A stretch of 64,000 nt of DNA from NCBI GenBank assembly GCA_009841255.1, contig VXMD01000026.1, positions 178,869 to 242,868 on the forward strand, written 5' to 3'. The first letter of the stretch is position 1; each line of letters starts with the position of its first letter. This document shows, piece after piece, positions 36,018 through 44,394 of this stretch. This DNA is from Candidatus Poribacteria bacterium. GTDB lineage: Bacteria > Poribacteria > WGA-4E > WGA-3G. Both the position numbers and the translations under genes were made by a program. The notes beneath the pieces are model-generated. The model had not been told where the DNA came from, made no database searches, and saw only the letters and a list, made by a program, of their open reading frames with translations.

Positions 36018-37031
36018 CTAAAAGAGTAAATTTTCACCCTCAAATGCCTGTGTCTCTTCGCCGCCGAACGTTAGGTTAAACTGGAATCCGGGTTGGCTGT
36101 TGAATCCGAGTTGGAACGCAAGCGTATTCGATAGTTCATAGCGGAATCCCATCCCGATGAGGTTTGTCACGTGTATACCGGCATACGGGAGTTCGCGCGA
36201 GAAATCTGCTATCAACCACATGTTGTCTGAGACGGCGATTTCACCGCCGACTTGCCAATTGAGTGTAAAAAAGTCGGTCGTTTTGAGTGCTTTTGATGTC
36301 AAGAAGACGCCGACACCGGCGTGAAGTTTAAAGAGGCTCCCGAGTCTTTGGGTGCCAACGAGGTAGGTATTGATTCCAACAAATGGAAACCCATCGGCGG
36401 GGCTGTGGTCGAGGAATTCGTTATCTGAATTGAGGCGATCATCGGCGGTGAACCCGAATTGCGCGTCGCCACCCACAGAAATACTCGGTAGATTATCATT
36501 CCGATCGGGTTTGATGTTATATTTGAGTCCGATGCTGCCATCGAAGAGCGGTTGGTCATAGACGCGGCGATTGATATTTGGGTCGTCAGCAGTCTCAGTA
36601 GCGGTATTGTAGAAATCGTGGACGACTTTCCGCACACCGCCTGTCGAGAATGTGCCACCGAGCACGAGGTCGAGTTCGTCGCTTAAGCCGTAAGCGAATT
36701 TGACAGGGATAAGGAAGGTCTCAACCTCCAGGCTGACGCGATGGGATTCTTCAAACCCACCGATATCGACCCTCTGACTGAATTCCGGTAGCAGATCCAC
36801 TTTGGGGTATTGAAAGAGTCCGAAGGTGGTGCTTGAACCGCCTTTGCCCACCGTTTCCGCAGTTTGAATGGTACTAAGATGTGAAATGGGAGGTAATTGT
36901 GCCCACAGGGGTGTTGCTATGCCTATGAGGAGCAATAAAATCATGAAAATGAAAGTGCGCGTGTTGTGCTGTCTCTTTTTCGGGGCATAACGGGTAAGCC
37001 CAAAATTTGCTTTGGAAAAGTTAGCGTGCAT
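36018..37031 (-). CDS. Outer-membrane beta-barrel protein
   Basis: 337 residues from the ATG at 37031, preceded by AAAGGATAAATCC. Signal peptide with a long n-region, FIFMILLLLIGIATPLWAQ. The rest is alternating beta strands (FAYGLSDELDLVLGGTFS, LHAGVGVFLTSKALK, FRYELSNTLAFQLGFNSQPGF) and it ends in Phe (ENLLF), the outer-membrane sorting signal. Transporter or anchor; no named family. Third in a run with a fibronectin-type lipoprotein and a small membrane protein. Confidence 0.75.
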   Translation of the reverse strand: MHANFSKANFGLTRYAPKKRQHNTRTFIFMILLLLIGIATPLWAQLPPISHLSTIQTAETVGKGGSSTTFGLFQYPKVDLLPEFSQRVDIGGFEESHRVSLEVETFLIPVKFAYGLSDELDLVLGGTFSTGGVRKVVHDFYNTATETADDPNINRRVYDQPLFDGSIGLKYNIKPDRNDNLPSISVGGDAQFGFTADDRLNSDNEFLDHSPADGFPFVGINTYLVGTQRLGSLFKLHAGVGVFLTSKALKTTDFFTLNWQVGGEIAVSDNMWLIADFSRELPYAGIHVTNLIGMGFRYELSNTLAFQLGFNSQPGFQFNLTFGGEETQAFEGENLLF

Positions 37032-37087
37032 GGATTTATCCTTTGGCGTTATGTCGTTATTCGAGGTTCTTTGCAGAATCATTGTAG

Positions 37088-38227
37088 TTATCGCGATTTC
37101 GCCTCGACCAGTGCGCTTTCGTCGCGTCTTCCATCGGGTCCAGGTGTATTGTCATAGGCGGTTATGTAGTACTTCTTGAATTCTAATGATTGACCGACGA
37201 GAATCGGATCTTCACCAGGGATAGTGAAGGTGCGCTCCTTGGGTCCGACTGCTGGACGCGGGAGGAGTTTGCCAGCGGCGTCTCTGGTATAGAGTTGGTA
37301 TCCGGCAAGATCTGGCTCGATGTTGGGGGTCCATGAGATAACTGCGTCGTATTTTGTATTAAAGAGAGAGCGCGGTAGGTAACGAACCCGAACGTCTTTC
37401 GGAGATGCCGGTGGGACATTTGGTACTGCTGCGGTGACCGTAGTGACTGCCTCTGCGCCGAAGTGATCAACACCGGCAACGCGATAAACCTTTCGAGTGC
37501 CATCGACTTGGAAATCGTGGTCGAAATAGTAGAGTCGATCTCGCTTCGGCTCGGCGATTAACTCGAAACGTAGCGGTTTGTCATCTTGGGTGTCGAGTGC
37601 GGCGTAAACGCGGAAGATAGAAAAGTCGTCAGGAAATTCATAGCCCTCCCAAAAGAGTTTGATGGTAAGGTCAGTCGGATCGCCGAGTGTTACGTTCGGT
37701 GCAGGCGGTGGGACGCTTGGAGTCGCCAGAGCAGTTTTCCAGAGGCGGCGTGGGTCTTCATTCTCAGCGGGCGGATTTGCTGGGTCCGGCGTTTCAACAC
37801 CGTTGGCATCAACATAGCTGATGCGGTATTCGTAGGCGAGAAGCCGTCCAGACACATCGAGTCGATCGTTTTCAAGATTTTGGGTGTCAATAAATTCATT
37901 GGCAGGGGCATCGACGGATCCAACTTGCTGAAATTCTGTGTCTGCACCACCTGTGGAGCGTCTGTAGATACGGTATGCTTTGATGCCCTCCTGTCCAGTA
38001 TCGTTCCACGTGACCCGTACCTGCTTATCGCCCGCGTAAAGCGTGAGACCATCCGGCGCGCCGGAGGTCCGTAGGTTCTCAGGATCGAGTGGGTTCGCGA
38101 AGTCTTCGTTACTCGTGCAAGCATTAAAGAAAACGAACGCAAGCAGCATAGGAAGGCTGAGCACCACCATAATCTTGCTGATGGATCGTCTGCTGAAAAA
38201 GTCTGAACTATGATTTTTAGGATTCAT
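37088..38227 (-). CDS. Fibronectin type III-like lipoprotein
   Basis: 379 residues from the ATG at 38227. Residues 1-37 are basic then hydrophobic, ending FFNAC, a lipobox-like site. NPLDPENLRTSGAPDGLTLYAGDKQVRVTWNDTGQEGIKAYRIYRR and further copies (ISWTPNIEPDLAGYQLYTR) are the W-x, Y-x-[IV]-YR pattern of Fn3 domains; about three repeats. Likely anchored in the outer membrane and involved in adhesion or scaffold. About 55 bases from the barrel gene, so in one operon. Confidence 0.75.
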   Translation of the reverse strand: MNPKNHSSDFFSRRSISKIMVVLSLPMLLAFVFFNACTSNEDFANPLDPENLRTSGAPDGLTLYAGDKQVRVTWNDTGQEGIKAYRIYRRSTGGADTEFQQVGSVDAPANEFIDTQNLENDRLDVSGRLLAYEYRISYVDANGVETPDPANPPAENEDPRRLWKTALATPSVPPPAPNVTLGDPTDLTIKLFWEGYEFPDDFSIFRVYAALDTQDDKPLRFELIAEPKRDRLYYFDHDFQVDGTRKVYRVAGVDHFGAEAVTTVTAAVPNVPPASPKDVRVRYLPRSLFNTKYDAVISWTPNIEPDLAGYQLYTRDAAGKLLPRPAVGPKERTFTIPGEDPILVGQSLEFKKYYITAYDNTPGPDGRRDESALVEAKSR

Positions 38228-38307
38228 GTGATTCACCGTGATTATCATGCACCCCAATGGGGTTGAAGAACACCTCTTTACTGCGGGATTCCGATGGCTG
38301 TCGGCTA

Positions 38308-38835
38308 TTAAAAAAAGTGCAAAAGGCTTAGACTCGCGCACTGAGTCTGGAAGTCGTAGGACGGAAGCAGCTGGAACGGGGTCCTGGGAAGTAGCAAACT
38401 CGTGTTTTCGGAGAGGCGATCTGTGAAACCTCTTAGGCGTGTTAGTGGGATTTCAATATCAGTTAAGGAGACTGAATCCTCTACGGGTTCTGGTGTGTCA
38501 AGTTGACTGTGGATTGAGAAAAGCACAGCGAGTCCTACCAATCCGAAACCTACGCGGGACGTAATCGTGCTGGCATTTCGCCTGGAACGGAAAGCGTCTT
38601 TGTGTGTTTGAATGTCTGCCTGAATGGCAGCGTTGAGATAGGTGTCGTAGTGGTTTTGGGCAGAGGATTTAAGGAAGCTGCTTCCAAACTGGAGACCTAT
38701 GCCCGAAGCGAAAAGCGCGATTGGTAGAACGTTCGAGCGGCGCGCAGCATCGGCATGTTGACTCGTTAAGATGAAAATAAGGACGCAACTGCTCGCAACG
38801 GCAATGTATTTCTGAGCGGTACTATGGCAGTTCAT
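38308..38835 (-). CDS. Small envelope/membrane protein
   Basis: 175 residues. Signal-like start IAVASSCVLIFILTSQHADA, then two hydrophobic stretches (VLPIALFASGIGLQFG and VGFGLVGLAVLFSIH). No known motif found. The promoter at 38923-38951 makes it the first gene of the run to 36018. Function unknown. Confidence 0.55.
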   Translation of the reverse strand: MNCHSTAQKYIAVASSCVLIFILTSQHADAARRSNVLPIALFASGIGLQFGSSFLKSSAQNHYDTYLNAAIQADIQTHKDAFRSRRNASTITSRVGFGLVGLAVLFSIHSQLDTPEPVEDSVSLTDIEIPLTRLRGFTDRLSENTSLLLPRTPFQLLPSYDFQTQCASLSLLHFF

Positions 38836-38922
38836 GTCGAATTTGTTCCTTTGTTGGGATATCTATTTCTGTGATAGACCTCCGAATGAATTCGGGAGTT
38901 TTAGACTCGGAGTCTTTGATAA

Positions 38923-38951
38923 AGTTTACCCTATTTTTTCTTGGAAGTCAA
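38923..38951 (-). promoter_or_regulatory. Sigma70-type promoter for the envelope operon
   Basis: Minus-strand TTGACT, 17 bases, TAAACT, about 90 bases before the start at 38835. Confidence 0.6.
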
Positions 38952-39102
38952 TGCTTTTTGTCGTGGTATAAGCATCGCGGTTTGGGGGTCGCTGCTACTG
39001 GAACAGTAGGGCATTTCGTTCTCTGTTATCAGTAACGGGAAATCTTTGTTTCCAGTTTACGTCAAGTTGAGCTGAAGACTTGTACAGGAATAACGAATTC
39101 TA

Positions 39103-39131
39103 TTGACACGCCACAAAATGCATAGTAAAAT
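39103..39131 (+). promoter_or_regulatory. Sigma70-type promoter for the GspC/PilP-like gene
   Basis: TTGACA, 17 bases, TAAAAT, about 105 bases before the ATG at 39238, leaving a moderate leader. Confidence 0.65.
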
Positions 39132-39237
39132 TAAAGAGAACCTTTTTGAAATCCGGATTGTCTTAATCACAAATAGATGTTTATAAGCAGGCAGGTCCGT
39201 AGGCAGGCTTTTCCAAAATACAACGGAGGAAGCGTAG

Positions 39238-40095
39238 ATGAAATTAAGAATCGCTAACAATCGACGGAGCGTCATTGCGAAGTTGGGGATCGGTTGCGTC
39301 GTATGTCTATTCCTTGGATTTGGTATATTGCTTTACGCGCAAGACAAAACGAAAGTGGAGTTTATTGCTACAAAGCCGGAGATAAGTTCAGTCAAGAAAC
39401 CGGAAATGGACTCGGCTAAAACGGAAGCAATGATGAAAATGAAGGAGCAAGCCACTGCACAAGCTAATAGGTCCCGCGGACGTCAGAATCGAGGGGAAAT
39501 TGACTTCGGAGAAAATGCAGCATTCTACAAAGTAATTATTGACAATAATCTCTTCCGTCCGCTTGGGTGGACACCTCCGAATAACGAACCTGCCTATAGT
39601 TTAATCGGTACTGCCGTTGGTGCAGAGGGTGCCGTGTCGCAGGCAACGCTGCTTGAGAGAAGGTCAAATCGGTATCACTTTGTGACAATAGGGACGAAAC
39701 TCGGGGATATGACAGTAAAGGACATTCAAGCCAAGCGGGTAATCTTAGACAACGCCGGAAAACCGATCACACTGAAAGCAGGGGAACTACAATTCCTAAC
39801 AACCAGTCGAGGTCCGGAGGGCAATAGAGATGGACAGAGTAGCGAAGGTCAGTCCGAAAAAGAGGGAAACAATTCAGCCAAGAATCAAGCTGCTGCTAAA
39901 ATGGACGCTGAAAAACGTAGACAAATGGAGATGGGAGAGATAGCCACAGCCTGGGGGATGAAACCGGGTGAATTGGCAGAGAAACTCAAGGCTGCGTCTC
40001 CAGAGGAACGGCGAGAGATAATGCAGAAAATACGAGCAGAGCGTGCCGAACGCGCGGGTAGAAGAGGTCGGGGAAATCGAGCCAGACGAGACTGA
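39238..40095 (+). CDS. GspC/PilP-like inner-membrane protein with basic C-terminus
   Basis: 285 residues. One N-terminal membrane segment (LGIGCVVCLFLGFGILLYAQ). Central region AFYKVIIDNNLFRPLGWTPPN, YSLIGTAVGAEGAVSQATLLERR, VTIGTKLGDMTVKDIQAKRVILDNAGKPITLK resembles the HR domain of type II secretion protein C or type IV pilus PilP. The last about 75 residues are charged and end RRGRGNRARRD, so may bind a nucleic acid or acidic partner. No other secretion genes are nearby. ATG behind GGAGGAAGCGTAG. Confidence 0.7.
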   Translation: MKLRIANNRRSVIAKLGIGCVVCLFLGFGILLYAQDKTKVEFIATKPEISSVKKPEMDSAKTEAMMKMKEQATAQANRSRGRQNRGEIDFGENAAFYKVIIDNNLFRPLGWTPPNNEPAYSLIGTAVGAEGAVSQATLLERRSNRYHFVTIGTKLGDMTVKDIQAKRVILDNAGKPITLKAGELQFLTTSRGPEGNRDGQSSEGQSEKEGNNSAKNQAAAKMDAEKRRQMEMGEIATAWGMKPGELAEKLKAASPEERREIMQKIRAERAERAGRRGRGNRARRD

Positions 40096-40138
40096 TGTCG
40101 AGAATCCGGATGAATTGGTTCACAGATTAAGTAAATTT

Positions 40139-40170
40139 GAAGGCGCGGTTGCAAATCGCGCCTTCCCTTA
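40139..40170. terminator. Terminator between convergent genes
   Basis: GAAGGCGCG and CGCGCCTTC form a 9-base stem with a 9-base loop (40139-40165), then CCTTATT. It lies 44 bases after the stop at 40095 and 12 bases before the end of the gene at 40182, so it can serve both. Confidence 0.75.
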
Positions 40171-40181
40171 TTCTCAGATAC

Positions 40182-41000
40182 CTACGCGGCGTCTTGAACG
40201 TTCTCCGGCATGTTTTCAAGTCGAGAGAGCCAGTAGCCGACATCAAACGAGTCATCACCGATAAGGAAGCGCCATTGCTTAATACGGTTGACGATCTCAA
40301 GTCGGACATCGTTTCCGTACCATCTGTGATTCCTGCCTAAGGCACCGTGGATCCCCGGTGTGTCGATATCGTCTGTGTTCCAGAGTTGACATTGACGGAC
40401 CGTTGGGTTGAGACGGAGTTTGAACATGTAGCGCGTGCGGTCTGTGAGATTCGGTTGCGCGCAGTGCCACATCCCGTGATGCACCACAATCAGCGTGCCA
40501 GCATTACAAACGATGGGCATTTGTCCGAGGAAGTTTTGGTAGCGCGCGATGTCCGTTTCACAGACACGACGATAATGACTTCCCGGTAAAATCATCGTCC
40601 CTCCCATTTCGCGCGGCGTATCGTGCGAGAAATAGAAGAATTGGATGTCAAAATGCATCCGTAGGTCGATAATCGCGTCGGCATGCCAACTTTGCCCGAT
40701 ATTGTTTTGCGGACGAACGATGTGAACGGCGTGGTGATCGTAGAGCGGATTTTCACCCACTAAGCTGTGGATAATGCCTTGGACTTCCGGCAGTCGGAAG
40801 ACTTTGCCAACCGCAGAATCATCATCCCAGACTTCGTCTAAAACCGTGCCACCGCGACCCCGCACAATAATACCCTCTTCCATTTCGGCATGTGCGGCTT
40901 CGTTTAATTCTTGGGGAATTAAGTCGTCGAAACGAAGGTAACCGTCCGCGACGAAGTTCGCCATCTGTTCCGTATTGAGCAAATACTTTTTGTCAATCAT
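40182..41000 (-). CDS. Phytanoyl-CoA dioxygenase family oxygenase
   Basis: 272 residues from the ATG at 41000, with a strong GGAGGAAATC site just before. Iron ligands: HAD in SWHADAIIDLR and the distal His in HHGMWHCAQPNL, with RYMFKLRLNP holding the 2-oxoglutarate Arg. MILPGSHYRRV is the family hallmark. Its start overlaps the stop of the small gene upstream by eight bases (40993-41000), so the pair is co-translated. Substrate unknown. Confidence 0.85.
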   Translation of the reverse strand: MIDKKYLLNTEQMANFVADGYLRFDDLIPQELNEAAHAEMEEGIIVRGRGGTVLDEVWDDDSAVGKVFRLPEVQGIIHSLVGENPLYDHHAVHIVRPQNNIGQSWHADAIIDLRMHFDIQFFYFSHDTPREMGGTMILPGSHYRRVCETDIARYQNFLGQMPIVCNAGTLIVVHHGMWHCAQPNLTDRTRYMFKLRLNPTVRQCQLWNTDDIDTPGIHGALGRNHRWYGNDVRLEIVNRIKQWRFLIGDDSFDVGYWLSRLENMPENVQDAA

Positions 41001-41277
41001 TAGAGATTTCCTCCAATTTCTCAAGGATGTACTCGAACCTGAGATATGAAGTATGGTATTCCATGCCGGGATAGGCAGGGAATTGTTGTGGAAACTGAAT
41101 CACGCGCCAGCCATCTCGCATCGCTTCCACAACTGAACTATAGGGGGGGTCTTCACTGTCACCTGTGGTATAGCGTTTTTGACCCGTACCGTCATACATC
41201 GCCCAAGCGACAACGCCACTGTTCAAGTCAGGCGTGTGTAGGTGCAGCACGAGGAGTTGTTGTCTCAATCCAGACAT
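40993..41277 (-). CDS. Small conserved-looking hypothetical protein
   Basis: 94 residues from the ATG at 41277 (MSGLRQQLLVLHLHTPD). The frame continues upstream to 41346 but those codons translate the repeat motif CCGCAAGGTAAAATTAAAAA, so the shorter start is preferred. QLLVLHLHTPDLNSGVVAWAMYDGTG and EAMRDGWRVIQFPQQFPAY suggest a small alpha/beta protein; no family recognised. Overlaps the PhyH gene, so likely a partner of that oxygenase. Confidence 0.55.
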   Translation of the reverse strand: MSGLRQQLLVLHLHTPDLNSGVVAWAMYDGTGQKRYTTGDSEDPPYSSVVEAMRDGWRVIQFPQQFPAYPGMEYHTSYLRFEYILEKLEEISND

Positions 41278-41413
41278 ATTTTTTCTTGTTCCTTGCAGCT
41301 TTTTAATTTTACCTTGCGGAGTCACAATGGTCGTTTCGACTATCACGGACGTTCCTTAAACCTGAAGAAATCCGCAGAAACACCCAAGCAAAAACCCCAA
41401 GCAAATACCCTGC
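41278..41413. repeat. Leader-type and GAAACGCCCAAG-type repeats
   Basis: On the minus strand CTGCAAGGAACAAGAAAAAAT lies directly on the ATG at 41277 and CCGCAAGGTAAAATTAAAAA at 41305-41324 is a second tandem copy. On the plus strand a GCAGAAACACCCAAGCAAAAACC segment lies at 41375-41397. Confidence 0.65.
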
Positions 41414-41512
41414 GCCGATGTTGCAAGCTACCGATTTGGTTTTGACGACTGCTGATTCCTAATCGCTAATTACTGACTGTCAACTGCCATCAAACACTTG
41501 ATCTCTTGGAAT

Positions 41513-42298
41513 CTACCGAGCCGCTTGTGCTTTAATTTCACTCCATGTCGTCACGAGTTTCCCACCAGGCTGCACGTCTAACGTAACTACCATCCCATCT
41601 TCGATTAATTCGTTGATTTCCTTTTCACTGAGAGCTCTGTCGTAGAGCACCACTTCGTCAATAACGCCTGTCATCCAGTAGTTACCGATGTCGCACCCAC
41701 CGATAAAAAGAAAATTATCGTGGGTATCGGGTTTCGTCCCTGGAGACACTTCTGCATCTACTTGTCCATCAAGATAAAATTTGAAGTCCGAACCGTCGTA
41801 GGTGCCTGCGGTGTGATGCCAATCCCCATCCGTCGCAACAGTTTTGGCATCGAAGGATTTCCAGCCGGAGTTTGTTGTGAAAGAGTAATGGATAACCCCG
41901 GTATTAATATGACCGAAAAGCCCGTAATTTCTACCAGTAGGGTTGCGGTTTTCTTTCGAAGCAATGATTTGCCACGCACCGGAGACTTTTGGGATGTTTA
42001 TCCAGGCGGCAATTGTGAATTCACTCAGGTCAAGCGCGTCATCATCATCGACCGTTACCATATCCGATCCGCCGAATTCCATCGCGCCATCAAACTTACC
42101 TTTAACCCATTTCGGCTTACCTTGTGCGATTTTTCCATCCAATCCATTGCCGGAGGAATCCTTAACAGCATCCCCTTTGCCTTCATCCAGCAGCCACACA
42201 CCGACGAGTCCATCTGTGTCTAATGCTACAGCGTGCGGGGTCGTGAAATGTATGAAAGCAAAAAGACTCAAGGTTAGGAATGTTAGCCCTTTGTACAT
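41513..42298 (-). CDS. Secreted LamG-domain protein with TWGxLK-type tail
   Basis: 261 residues from the ATG at 42298, behind AAGGAG. Signal peptide MYKGLTFLTLSLFAFIHFTT. LamG: GVWLLDEGKGDAVKDSSGNG, AMEFGGSDMV, FTIAAWINIP, DWHHTAGTYDGSDFKFYLDGQ and GVIDEVVLYDRALSEKEI. Ends QPGGKLVTTWSEIKAQAAR, a variant of the tail (Ser for Gly, Ile for Leu). It is about 26 kb from the other tailed genes. Its neighbours are glgC and the small PhyH pair, so it is probably monocistronic. Confidence 0.85.
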   Translation of the reverse strand: MYKGLTFLTLSLFAFIHFTTPHAVALDTDGLVGVWLLDEGKGDAVKDSSGNGLDGKIAQGKPKWVKGKFDGAMEFGGSDMVTVDDDDALDLSEFTIAAWINIPKVSGAWQIIASKENRNPTGRNYGLFGHINTGVIHYSFTTNSGWKSFDAKTVATDGDWHHTAGTYDGSDFKFYLDGQVDAEVSPGTKPDTHDNFLFIGGCDIGNYWMTGVIDEVVLYDRALSEKEINELIEDGMVVTLDVQPGGKLVTTWSEIKAQAAR

Positions 42299-42349
42299 CA
42301 GCAATTCTCCTTATTAAACAACCTTAACTATGAAATTCAAGGCTGTAGA

Positions 42350-43642
42350 TTAGACGACAGTTTCAGGAGGTATCGTTGCATCCTTTGGAACAATAACAAT
42401 TCCATCCCGGATGTAGTAATCCTTACCGTCAAGATTATCAACGCCGTCTCGATTGACGAGTACGGAATTATCGCCGATACGCGCATTTTTGTCAATAATT
42501 GCATTCTGAACGAGGCAATTACGCCCGATTCCGACGTTCGGGATGCCTGCCTGTGTGTTCTCTGCTCGCGATTCGTCCGATTCGTAGTAGTCTGCACCCA
42601 TGATTACGGACTGATAAATCCGACTGCGGTTTGAGATGATGCTTCGGATCCCGACAATTGTTCTATCGATTTCAGAATCATCAATGATAGAACCTTCAGC
42701 GAGGATTGAGGATCGGACGCTACTACTGTTGACTTTGGTGCTCGGTAGATGCCGCCGGTTGGTGTAGATCGGTGCCTGCTCATCGTAGAAATTGAACGCA
42801 GGCGCAGTGTCGGTGAGCGCGATATTCGCCGAATAGAAGGAGCGAATGGTCCCTATATCCTCCCAATAACCATCAAAAAAGTAAGCAGAAACAGGAAGTG
42901 TCTGAATGCTTTTTGGAATAATATTCTTGCCGAAGTCGACGTTTGTGTCGTCTCGGAGCACCTCTTGCAGGACCTTTCTGTTAAAGATATAGATTCCCAT
43001 CGAGGCGATGTATTCTCTACCGTGAGGTTCAATCCCGCGAGATGTAAAGACCTCGGGTTCAACACGGAGTCGATGCAGTTCCTCTTCGGTTTGAGGTTTC
43101 TCGACGAAATCGACGATGCGTCCGTTCGCGTCCGCCTGAAGAATGCCAAGCCCGCTGGTGTCCTCTTTTTTTACCGGAATGACAGACACAGTGATAGCGG
43201 CATTAGATTCGGTGTGGACTTTAAGCATCTTGCGGTAGTCCATCCGATAGAGGTGGTCACCGGCAAGAATCAGAGCATAATCGTCTGTGAACCGTGGATT
43301 AAGGATATAAGGTTCGTTGTGTTTGACGGCGTCCGCTGTTCCTTGATACCACTCTTCGCCCATCAGCGTCTGTTGCGCGGCAAGGATTTGGACGAACCCG
43401 CGGCGATATGTATCAAAGCGGTATGTCTGTGCAATGTGTCGATTCAAGGAGACAGAGTTAAACTGTGTCAGGACATAGATGCGTTCCAAACCTGAATGGA
43501 AACAATTACTAATCGGTATGTCCACGAGTCGAAATTTGCCTGCGATCGGGACACTCGGTTTCGCCCGGTCGCGTGTCAGCGGAAACAGACGTGTACCGCG
43601 GCCCCCTCCAAGAATAACTGCAATAACGTTCCCATTACTCAT
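42350..43642 (-). CDS. glgC: Glucose-1-phosphate adenylyltransferase
   Basis: 430 residues from the ATG at 43642 behind GAGGAGAGAAGG. The signature AVILGGGRGTRLFPLTRDRA and KPSVPIAGKFRLVDIPISNC is present, along with EEWYQGTADAVK, LAGDHLYRMDY and the C-terminal beta-helix (SIIDDSEIDRTIVGIRS, NAIIDKNARIGDNSVL). Makes ADP-glucose from glucose-1-phosphate and ATP, the first glycogen step. Follows hisB by 16 bases; glycogen genes follow on the other side. Confidence 0.95.
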   Translation of the reverse strand: MSNGNVIAVILGGGRGTRLFPLTRDRAKPSVPIAGKFRLVDIPISNCFHSGLERIYVLTQFNSVSLNRHIAQTYRFDTYRRGFVQILAAQQTLMGEEWYQGTADAVKHNEPYILNPRFTDDYALILAGDHLYRMDYRKMLKVHTESNAAITVSVIPVKKEDTSGLGILQADANGRIVDFVEKPQTEEELHRLRVEPEVFTSRGIEPHGREYIASMGIYIFNRKVLQEVLRDDTNVDFGKNIIPKSIQTLPVSAYFFDGYWEDIGTIRSFYSANIALTDTAPAFNFYDEQAPIYTNRRHLPSTKVNSSSVRSSILAEGSIIDDSEIDRTIVGIRSIISNRSRIYQSVIMGADYYESDESRAENTQAGIPNVGIGRNCLVQNAIIDKNARIGDNSVLVNRDGVDNLDGKDYYIRDGIVIVPKDATIPPETVV

Positions 43643-43658
43643 AAACCTTCTCTCCTCA

Positions 43659-44246
43659 TTATAAACTTCCCTTGGTGGATAGGACCCCCGTAATACGTTC
43701 ATCAAGACGGGTCGCAATATGTAAGGCCTTCGCAACTGCCTTAAAGATGGCTTCAATGATGTGGTGTTGGTTTGTGCCGTAGGGGACGTTGATATGTAAA
43801 GTTGTCCCACTGTGGTTCACAAACCCATGAAAAAATTCTTCAGTGAGTTCAATATCAAAATCGCCGACTTTCCCGGAGACAAGCGGCGTTTCGTAATAGA
43901 GGTAGGGACGTCCACAAACATCCAAGTCTACTTTGGCGAGGGATTCGTACATCGGGACGGTGAAACTGCCGAAACGTTGCATTCCCGCTTTGTCCAGCAC
44001 CGCTTTTTGGAGGGCTTGCCCTAAACAGATACCGACATCTTCGGTGGTATGGTGTGCATCGACGTGTAAATCGCCTTCTGCTTGGATTTCCAGATCGAAG
44101 AAGCCGTGTTTGGTGAAGAGTTCCAACATGTGATCCAGGAATCCAACGCCGGTCTTAATATCGGACACTCCGGTTCCGTCAAGGTCAAGCCGGAGTTGGA
44201 TGCGGGTTTCTGCTGTTTCGCGGGCAATTTCTGCTGTTCTGTCCAT
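43659..44246 (-). CDS. hisB: Imidazoleglycerol-phosphate dehydratase
   Basis: 195 residues. RIQLRLDLDGTG, GFLDHMLELFTKHGFFDLEI, DLHVDAHHTTEDVGICLG, and FFHGFVNHSGTTLHINVPYGTNQHHIIEAIFKAVAKAL carry the two Mn-binding HHxxE motifs. Dehydrates imidazoleglycerol-phosphate in histidine synthesis. The other his genes are not here. A CCGCAAGGAATTATTAAAAA element ends on its ATG (44247-44263). Confidence 0.95.
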   Translation of the reverse strand: MDRTAEIARETAETRIQLRLDLDGTGVSDIKTGVGFLDHMLELFTKHGFFDLEIQAEGDLHVDAHHTTEDVGICLGQALQKAVLDKAGMQRFGSFTVPMYESLAKVDLDVCGRPYLYYETPLVSGKVGDFDIELTEEFFHGFVNHSGTTLHINVPYGTNQHHIIEAIFKAVAKALHIATRLDERITGVLSTKGSL

Positions 44247-44320
44247 TTTTTAATAATTCCTTGCGGTTAAACAACGTGGATTAGGACTTTGCCGATTTCC
44301 ACTTCGTTTCAAGCTGTCTA
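44247..44320 (-). repeat. Leader-type element upstream of hisB
   Basis: CCGCAAGGAATTATTAAAAA directly before the ATG at 44246 and AGCTTGAAACGAAGTGGA further upstream on the same strand. Confidence 0.65.
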
Positions 44321-44394
44321 CTCTTATTATACGCTTAGAAATGGTTTTGAGCAACGCGAAATATCCCCCGTCCATGGAACGGGAAGTTTTGATT

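Larger units (their letters stand above)
38836..39237. other. Divergent promoter region
   Basis: Contains two strong promoters facing away from each other (38923-38951 minus, 39103-39131 plus) and a CTGTTATCAGTAAC word near 39017-39030. No further gene seen. Confidence 0.7.
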
